Source: an uncultured Slackia sp. (GTDB lineage: Bacteria > Actinomycetota > Coriobacteriia > Coriobacteriales > Eggerthellaceae). From it: a DNA stretch of 64,000 bases. The notes beneath the pieces are model-generated. The model was not told the DNA's origin. It saw nothing but the letters and a program-made list of their open reading frames with translations, and ran no database searches. Within the stretch, counting starts at the first letter, position 1; every line of letters begins with the position of its first letter. The position numbers were made by a program, and so were the translations under genes. The stretch covers positions 40,141 to 104,140 of the forward strand of contig CAKUIK010000002.1 in NCBI GenBank assembly GCA_934661005.1. Direction: 5' to 3'. Below are positions 58,997 through 64,000 of this stretch, one piece after another.

Positions 58997-60495
58997 TACG
59001 CACGCCCGCCTTCTGCCGCAATTTCGCCGAAAAGACGGCTTTCGGCGTTCGGGCGATAGACGATGTTATTTGCAAAGAACGCCTGAACAGGTTCGGTGCA
59101 CGCGATTTCGCCATCGAAGGGCATCGACACGAAATCGGCCGTGACGAGCGTGAAATCGAGGTCATGCGTCACGAAAACGACCGTTTTGCCCTCATCGGCA
59201 AGCTCGCGCACCGTTCGGGAGAAATCGGCGCACGACGCGGGGTCGAGGCCTTTGGTGGGCTCGTCAAGGAAGAGCACCTCGGGGTTCGCAAGCAGAAGCT
59301 TCGCGAGCGCGAGCTTTTGTTGTTGGCCGCCCGAAAGGTCATACGGGTGGCGTGCGGCCATGCCCAAAAGCCCGAAACGCTGTGCCATGGCCTCGGCCTC
59401 GTCGCGCCCATAGCCACAACGTGTCGACCACTCCATAAGCTCCTCGCGCACCGAGTCGCACACGAACAGCGCCTTCGGATCTTGCGGAAGCATGGCCTGT
59501 GAATGCCGCAGATCGTTATCGATACGACCGCGTTGCGGTTTCAGCACACCCGCCAAGCAGCGCAAAAGCGTGGTTTTGCCGCAGCCATTACCGCCGACGA
59601 GCGCATGCACGCAACCGCGCACGATATTCAAATCGATGCCGCGCAGCACCCAGGGCTCGCGACGATCGAAGCGAAAATGTGCATCACGAACGCGAAGAAC
59701 TGCATCGGTATGCGCGCACTTCGCCGCTCGAGCCTCCCAACGAGCCGCAAGGGCCTCTTCCGCCGATTCGCGCGGCGCGGAATCGCCCGACGCATCCAAA
59801 TCGATGCGCTGTGTCGCATACGCCTCGACATCTTCAGGGGAATGGGTCGCCACGACCACGGTAATGCCGAGCTCTCGATTCACGCGGCCGAGCAGGAACA
59901 AGAACTGCTTCACGGCATTCGGATCGAGCTGAGCCGTAGGCTCGTCGAGCAGCAGCACACTCGGACGCAGCGCCAACACGCTCGCCAAGTTCACGATTTG
60001 CTTCTGGCCGCCTGAAAGGTCTTCGGTTTTCTTGCGCACCCATGGCTCAATGCCGAAGAAGTGCGCGACTTCGGCCACGCGTCTGCGCATTTCATTTTGC
60101 GGCATGCCGACGTTTTCAAGCCCGAACGCAAGCTCATGCCATACCGTGTCGCATACGATTTGGGCGGCTGGGTCTTGCATCACGAAGCCGATCGACTGAG
60201 CCGACTCGAGCGCCGTGAACGTTCGCTTCCCCTGCACGCCTTCCCCACTTGAAACGCGACCCAAAACGCGCGCTTGGCCTCGATATGCGCCAGCAGGCAC
60301 AAGCTCGGGTTTCAGCGAACGCAAAAGCGTGGTTTTGCCCGAGCCCGTCGAGCCCACTACCACACAGAAGGCTCCTTGTTCTATGCGCATGTCGGGCCAT
60401 GAGATTTCAAACGCGGCCTCGCCGTCGCCAGCGGGATACGCGAACGCGAGCCCTCGTGTTTCCACGGCGAGCGCGGCGCTGTGTTCGTTCATCAT
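58996..60495 (-). CDS. Fused ECF ATPase A-A' (two ABC domains)
   Basis: 499 residues from ATG 60495, overlapping the ecfT stop (ATGA) with GGAGGTCG upstream. Half 1 (about 8-245) has Walker A GSTGSGKTT, LSGGQKQ, LLLDEPTAQLDP and a final H-loop ATHSPEDVE. Half 2 (about 270-490) has GGNGCGKTT, LSGGQQQK, FLDEPTKGLDP and VTHDLDF. In most ECF systems EcfA and EcfA' are separate genes, so here they are fused. It powers the adjacent S and T subunits. Confidence 0.94.
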   Translation of the reverse strand: MMNEHSAALAVETRGLAFAYPAGDGEAAFEISWPDMRIEQGAFCVVVGSTGSGKTTLLRSLKPELVPAGAYRGQARVLGRVSSGEGVQGKRTFTALESAQSIGFVMQDPAAQIVCDTVWHELAFGLENVGMPQNEMRRRVAEVAHFFGIEPWVRKKTEDLSGGQKQIVNLASVLALRPSVLLLDEPTAQLDPNAVKQFLFLLGRVNRELGITVVVATHSPEDVEAYATQRIDLDASGDSAPRESAEEALAARWEARAAKCAHTDAVLRVRDAHFRFDRREPWVLRGIDLNIVRGCVHALVGGNGCGKTTLLRCLAGVLKPQRGRIDNDLRHSQAMLPQDPKALFVCDSVREELMEWSTRCGYGRDEAEAMAQRFGLLGMAARHPYDLSGGQQQKLALAKLLLANPEVLFLDEPTKGLDPASCADFSRTVRELADEGKTVVFVTHDLDFTLVTADFVSMPFDGEIACTEPVQAFFANNIVYRPNAESRLFGEIAAEGGRA

Positions 60496-61358
60496 TCGCA
60501 CGACCTCCATTGCAGCCAATCGCGCAGCCACAACGCCGGCGGCACCAGCATAAGCAGCGCATAGGGAAGATACAGCCAGAACGGCGCGATGCCCGCGACC
60601 GTTGGGTAAAACGAGAAGCCGACGAACGCCAGCCACGCGCACGCCGCGCTTGCAAGCGCAAGGGCGACCACCGCGGCAAGCACGGCGGCGTCGGATGCGC
60701 CCATGTGAAAACGGGCATACGTCGTACGCCGCGCACCGCAATCGTAGCCGCGGGCACGCATGGCGCAGCTTCGCTCCAAGGCGTCTTCCATGCCCCACCC
60801 CATGAGCACGCTCACAATGCGCGTGCGGCCCCGCGCGGCATCTTTCTTCGTGCGGGGAGAGGCCGCGCTCATGCAGTTTTGGACGTCGGCGATGGCGCGG
60901 CCTCGCGAAACGAATTGCGGCACCAAGCGCAAAACCTGCGAAACCATGAGTGTAACGACGGGCGCGGCGTTTCCGAACAGCGCGAGCGAGTTTTCGGAAT
61001 CCATGCAGGAGGAATATGAAGCGAACCACAGAAACACCGACGCGAACATGCCACCCGAGCACAAGCCGTACAAAAGCGCTTCGGCATAGATGGCGCGCTG
61101 TCCTATGCGAAACAGCTCGGTTGAGCCCGATGCGACGAAAAACGGGTTCGCTGCGGCAACGACCAGGCACAACGGAACAACCCACCGAAGCGACAGCAGC
61201 GTGGCGCGCCCGCCGCGACACACACACGAGCACATAAGGGCGCCCGCGAGCGATAAGGCTGTGAACACAGTGTGCAAACATGCCATAGACAGCGCAAGGG
61301 CGCTCGCCAAATAGACGAACGCCACAGCGGGATGATATGTATGGAAAACGTTGGTCAT
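60492..61358 (-). CDS. ECF transporter T component (EcfT-like)
   Basis: 288 residues from ATG 61358 (MTNVFHTYHPAVAFVYLA). Five to six helices. The coupling helices show A-x-x-ARG-like motifs (CAMRARGYDC) that contact the ATPases. The ribosome site is weak, so expression may depend on upstream transcription. It is separated from the DUF4430 gene by 338 bp holding the small ORF and antisense RNA described below. Confidence 0.92.
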   Translation of the reverse strand: MTNVFHTYHPAVAFVYLASALALSMACLHTVFTALSLAGALMCSCVCRGGRATLLSLRWVVPLCLVVAAANPFFVASGSTELFRIGQRAIYAEALLYGLCSGGMFASVFLWFASYSSCMDSENSLALFGNAAPVVTLMVSQVLRLVPQFVSRGRAIADVQNCMSAASPRTKKDAARGRTRIVSVLMGWGMEDALERSCAMRARGYDCGARRTTYARFHMGASDAAVLAAVVALALASAACAWLAFVGFSFYPTVAGIAPFWLYLPYALLMLVPPALWLRDWLQWRSCE

Positions 61359-61366
61359 AGGAATTC

Positions 61367-61396
61367 TTGCCTGCGACAATGCGCGCGTTATATAAT
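61367..61396 (+). promoter_or_regulatory. Plus-strand promoter facing the small ORF
   Basis: TTGCCT (61367-61372) and a perfect TATAAT (61391-61396) with an 18-base spacer. It would start an RNA at about 61403 running against ecfT and the small ORF. Confidence 0.6.
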
Positions 61397-61402
61397 GCGG
61401 GT

Positions 61403-61490
61403 GTCGACGGACGCCTGAGGTGGAATGCGGGCGATGCCGTCAAGTACTACAGGGCGTTAACCTTAGACAAGTTAACGCCCTTCTTTATGG
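61403..61490 (+). ncRNA. Candidate antisense RNA opposite the small ORF
   Basis: It starts at the promoter above and ends at GGGCGTTAAC-N9-GTTAACGCCC (61452-61480) followed by TTCTTTATGG. About 86 bases overlap the 3' end of the small ORF message including its stop codon. A second plus-strand terminator (61644-61683) could end a longer form covering the whole ORF. Expression is not shown. Confidence 0.45.
61452..61490 (+). terminator. Terminator of the candidate antisense RNA
   Basis: A 10-bp perfect stem with a 9-base loop and a T-rich tail on the plus strand. On the minus strand the same stem lies just behind the small ORF stop, without U's. Confidence 0.7.
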
Positions 61491-61582
61491 CCCGCCCAAA
61501 GCGCCTTTCCGAACGCGACCGCCTCTCGCGCCAACCCAGCCAGAGCCGTGATTAGTTTGATGATTTGGATTACTGCGTCCAT
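61472..61582 (-). CDS. 36-residue amphipathic peptide (possible type I toxin)
   Basis: ATG 61582 lies 8 bases after GGAGGTG, one of the strongest ribosome sites in the window. The peptide MDAVIQIIKLITALAGLARE continues AVAFGKALWAGHKEGR. It has one helix with charges at D2, K9, R19, E20 and K26 that would be amphipathic or membrane-inserting, and a basic C-terminus. The stop codon is inside the hairpin at 61452-61480. Small size, membrane-active look and an opposing RNA promoter recall TxpA/RatA-type loci; it could also be a leader peptide for the ECF genes. No homologue is recognised. Confidence 0.5.
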   Translation of the reverse strand: MDAVIQIIKLITALAGLAREAVAFGKALWAGHKEGR

Positions 61583-61643
61583 CTACGAATCACCTCCTCT
61601 CGGAAGAGAAGGCATCGCCCGGCGCTCAGGGCTTACAACCGCT

Positions 61644-61683
61644 GACGCCGCGCATCATATCACGCGCGGCGTCGTTTTTCTTT
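61644..61683 (+). terminator. Plus-strand terminator after the ECF region
   Basis: GACGCCGCGC-N10-GCGCGGCGTC with GTTTTTCTTT behind it on the plus strand. The 10-bp stem lies 13 bp after the DUF4430 stop on the other strand, where it lacks a U tail. It may end read-through of the antisense RNA. Confidence 0.75.
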
Positions 61684-61696
61684 ACAGCGAAAGCAA

Positions 61697-62689
61697 TTAG
61701 CCCGTCACGTAATACCAGGAAACGGAATCGCCGTTGGAGAGCACATAGTTGCTGCACGCCGTCATGGGAACGGCGCCGTTCACTGAATACATCCACCCGC
61801 TGTTTCCGCCGTGTTCCTTTTCAGCAAGGCCCCCGATGGCTCTTACGTACACGCCATAGCCCGTGTTCGACGCGTTCATCGAAAGGCCGCACGCGCACAG
61901 GGCGTCGTAAACCGTCGCGCCTTGCCCAAACGTGAAGGTTCCGCCACCCGAAACAGGGTTGCCCACCGCAGAGCTCGATACGGAAACATACACGGTTACT
62001 GTGCCAGCGGGCGCAGAAGCGCCCGGCTGAGAGGAGCCACCCGCCGAGGCGCTTGAGCTTGAAGAAGACGACGAGCTCGAAGAGGCACTCGAGGAAGAGG
62101 AAGCCGACCCCGAACCAGCGCTCGAAGACGAACTGCCGCCCGAAGAAGAGGAGCTTCCAGAATTCGAATCGGAAGAACTATTGGAGCCCGAGCTGTCGGA
62201 GGAGCCATCGCCTTCCGATTTCGACTCATCACTCTTGGAGGCGTCATTCGAAGCGTCTTTCTTATCATCGGATTCGCCGTCGGCTTTATCAGCCTTGTGC
62301 GATGCGTCGCTCTTGTCGGCTTTCGCTTCGTCGGCGCCATCGGCATCGTCGGCGGACGAGCTTTCAACATTGGCAGAGCGAACGATTCCGACGCTTTCCG
62401 CGGCTTTAACGACAGGAGAATCGGCGGGAAGGCCGAAGCCACCCGTCAAGGCGAACCCGGATGCAGCGATGAACAGCGCCGACACCACAGCGAGAACCGC
62501 GATGCCCGCACGCGTCGCCGAAGAAAGCGCCGCGCGCTTCGGCGTCAAATTTGAGGTTGCCGCTTGAGATGAGGAAGACGAGGACGGCGACCCCACGGTA
62601 AGGGCCGCCGCTTCCGCCGAATCACGGCGAGGAGCATCCCCCGCCGTGATTTTCACATCTTCCGAAGTGGGTTTCATTTCGTCAGGCAT
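61697..62689 (-). CDS. Membrane-anchored DUF4430 (transcobalamin-like) surface protein
   Basis: 330 residues. A polar cytoplasmic start (1-56) is followed by one helix (61-83, AGIAVLAVVSALFIAASGFA). A Ser/Asp/Lys linker (about 90-225) with a long polyserine stretch comes next, then a C-terminal DUF4430 domain (229-330). In the domain TFTFGQGATVYDALCACG and GNSGWMYSVNGAVP are conserved. The domain is related to the C-terminal part of transcobalamins. No lipobox cysteine is seen, so the anchor is the uncleaved helix. The gene starts 6 bp after the upstream surface protein. Confidence 0.86.
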   Translation of the reverse strand: MPDEMKPTSEDVKITAGDAPRRDSAEAAALTVGSPSSSSSSQAATSNLTPKRAALSSATRAGIAVLAVVSALFIAASGFALTGGFGLPADSPVVKAAESVGIVRSANVESSSADDADGADEAKADKSDASHKADKADGESDDKKDASNDASKSDESKSEGDGSSDSSGSNSSSDSNSGSSSSSGGSSSSSAGSGSASSSSSASSSSSSSSSSSASAGGSSQPGASAPAGTVTVYVSVSSSAVGNPVSGGGTFTFGQGATVYDALCACGLSMNASNTGYGVYVRAIGGLAEKEHGGNSGWMYSVNGAVPMTACSNYVLSNGDSVSWYYVTG

Positions 62690-62695
62690 GCTTCG

Positions 62696-64000
62696 TTATT
62701 CATCCCCATCACGCTTGCGGCGGGCGATGACGAACCACACGATGGCGGCGGTGAGGCCAGCGACGCCGACAGCCAAAACAATGTAGGGCCAGATGGGAGC
62801 GCTCTCGGACGAGGACGGGCCGTCGTCGGTAGCGCTCGCCGATGCGCCAGAAGCATCGCTTTCGGCCTTCGAAGAAGACTTCGCGTCGCTTGCCTTCGCG
62901 GTCTTCTGATCGTCAGCCTTCTTGGCGTCGTTGGCCTTTTCGTCGTCGCTCTTGGCAAGCGCGCTTTGCGACAGGGGCAGCGAAGAAGGCGCGACATAGC
63001 CGCCCTTCGACGTATTTTGAGCGCCTGCGTTGTCCTTCTTGCTATCGTCGTTCTTCTTGTCGCCAGCATTATCACTACCAGACCCAGACCCAGGCGTCGA
63101 CGCCTCATTCTTGACCCACTTGGCGTACAGCGTCATATCGGCCGTCACCGCAGTCGCGAAATCGTACGCCTTCGTGCAATCTGCGTCGGTGTACCAACCA
63201 CCGAAGGTGTAGCCCTCGCGAGTCGGGTCGGCAGGCTTGGCAAGAGCCGAACCAGAGGCAGGCGTCTGGTCGCTGACAGAAGAGCCGCCCTGCGTGTCGA
63301 ACCTCACACGGTGGGCTTGAGACTTCACACAGAAGAGATGGCCCGAGTCGTTGGTGTAATACAGGTTGCCATACCCATCGCATACAACCGACGCCATGCA
63401 GTAGTTAGCGTATCCAGAACCCGGAACGAATACCTCGGTTGCCTCGGCATCGCCCAGTTTATACATATATACGCCACCGCCCGTGGTGTAGTTAGGCCAC
63501 GGACCCTTGGCGCCGTTCAGCGTAAAGTACACGTACGTTTCGCCATCATGCGTCGAGACAAGCGGCGTGCTCTTCGATTCGAAGCCAAGCTCTTCGCCAT
63601 CAGCCTTCGTAATCTGCTTCACACTCATATCGGAAAGATCGATGACCGAAAGCAGGCCCTTAGCCTTCCAATTGTTCGCGGTCGCACCGTTGACAAACGC
63701 ATAGTTACCGCTGAAAACAGGGGTCGAGGTCGAGTATGCGGCAAACTGCACCTTCGCGACCTCGGAAATGGAACCGTCAGAACCGATGGAAAGCTTATGC
63801 AAGGTGCCATCATCGCGCGTAACGGCATACACAAACCCATCGTGCTCAACAAGCGCCGAGCGGATATTGCCACCGGCAAGCTTGAGAGAGTCAACGAGCG
63901 TGGTCAAGTCGGCGGAATACACACGCACCTGACCAAAGTCGCCACCAACAACATAGTAGCCGTTGACCATAAGTCCACCGGACCAATAGTAACCACCATC
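62696..64000 (-). CDS. Surface beta-propeller/InlB-repeat protein (5' end beyond the window)
   Basis: 434 residues of the C-terminal part; the frame continues past base 64000. It has propeller-like beta repeats (GGDFGQVRVYSADL; DGFVYAVTRDDGTLHKLS; GGGVYMYKLGDAEATEVF; CDGYGNLYYTNDSGHLFCV). An InlB-type Listeria-Bacteroides repeat follows (EGYTFGGWYTDADCTKAYDF...LYAKW), then a Ser/Asp/Lys linker and a last helix WPYIVLAVGVAGLTAAIVWF with RRKRDGDE, a stop-transfer tail. It is exported and anchored. Ligand unknown; the neighbourhood suggests capture of the ECF substrate. Confidence 0.85.
   Translation of the reverse strand, partial: DGGYYWSGGLMVNGYYVVGGDFGQVRVYSADLTTLVDSLKLAGGNIRSALVEHDGFVYAVTRDDGTLHKLSIGSDGSISEVAKVQFAAYSTSTPVFSGNYAFVNGATANNWKAKGLLSVIDLSDMSVKQITKADGEELGFESKSTPLVSTHDGETYVYFTLNGAKGPWPNYTTGGGVYMYKLGDAEATEVFVPGSGYANYCMASVVCDGYGNLYYTNDSGHLFCVKSQAHRVRFDTQGGSSVSDQTPASGSALAKPADPTREGYTFGGWYTDADCTKAYDFATAVTADMTLYAKWVKNEASTPGSGSGSDNAGDKKNDDSKKDNAGAQNTSKGGYVAPSSLPLSQSALAKSDDEKANDAKKADDQKTAKASDAKSSSKAESDASGASASATDDGPSSSESAPIWPYIVLAVGVAGLTAAIVWFVIARRKRDGDE

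Larger units (their letters stand above)
61359..61696. other. Intergenic region between the DUF4430 gene and ecfT
   Basis: It contains the small ORF, the antisense RNA and two hairpins. I found no cobalamin-riboswitch B12-box-like sequence here. Confidence 0.55.

Noticed and set aside
53911..61532. 17-base identity between hairpin element B and the small ORF region (both around CCGCCTCTCGCGCC)
   Set aside because: In a GC-rich 64-kb window one such match is expected by chance, and the second site has no hairpin partner.
61359..61696. Cobalamin riboswitch upstream of ecfT
   Set aside because: No B12-box-like sequence or typical fold was found; the stretch is better explained by the small ORF and convergent RNA.
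1..64000. tRNA, rRNA, IS element or prophage genes
   Set aside because: None recognised; no transposase, phage structural gene or tRNA cloverleaf sequence was seen in the intergenic regions.

Overview
The window is about 60% GC, almost entirely coding, and most genes lie on the minus strand. Gene content and order fit a Coriobacteriia/Eggerthellaceae-type anaerobic actinobacterium. Evidence includes actinobacterial integration host factor (mIHF) next to gmk-rpoZ, a giant 2-hydroxyacyl-CoA dehydratase activase, DUF917/HyuA catabolic genes, ECF uptake genes and an S20 with an Ala/Lys tail. The family-level placement is an inference; no rRNA or tRNA gene is present to test it.

Layout. 1-6.3 kb: M18 aminopeptidase (cut by the window edge), an EamA transporter fused to a metallophosphatase-like remnant, and uvrA. 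6.4-8.9 kb: a NarL/DesR-type response regulator and histidine kinase, with an unusual repeat-rich stretch upstream. 8.9-14.5 kb: a yraN-comM-dprA-trmFO-xerC run. 14.7-19.5 kb: rnhB, rplS, then mtaB-dgkA-rsmE-ybeY. 19.6-27.2 kb: hrcA-dnaJ (CIRCE-like site), rpsT, lepA, a small membrane protein, hemW, dusB. 27.5-32.3 kb: ysxC, then comEA-comEC-holA. 32.6-38.5 kb: a PF06541 membrane protein and the acyl-CoA dehydratase activase with an overlapping TetR gene. 38.6-41.1 kb: thiI and mihF-gmk-rpoZ. 41.3-46.9 kb: pyrR-pyrB-pyrC-pyrK-pyrD-pyrF behind a PyrR attenuator. 47.2-49.4 kb: a second PF06541 protein, an orphan hydrogenase maturation protease and a membrane protein. 49.9-52.2 kb: xpaC-telA on the plus strand. 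52.3-57.9 kb: NCS1 permease, two tandem DUF917 proteins and a HyuA/oxoprolinase. 58.1-64 kb: a surface beta-propeller protein (partial), a DUF4430 protein and a complete ECF transporter (T, fused A-A', S).

The most unusual signals are non-coding. (1) Three ~147-bp hairpin elements (46955-47103, 53913-54059, 54081-54225) share a conserved core, but each has its own self-complementary outer stem. (2) A double octamer GGGCAAGG-N3-GGGCAAGG sits in the same orientation upstream of both competence operons (yraN-comM-dprA and comEA-comEC). (3) A 36-codon ORF with a very strong ribosome site (61472-61582) lies opposite a plus-strand promoter and two terminators, which resembles a type I toxin-antitoxin locus. 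(4) A small ORF upstream of the histidine kinase has its start region inside a 26-bp inverted repeat with its own 3' end. (5) The surface propeller + DUF4430 + ECF cluster suggests a capture-and-uptake system, possibly for a corrinoid.
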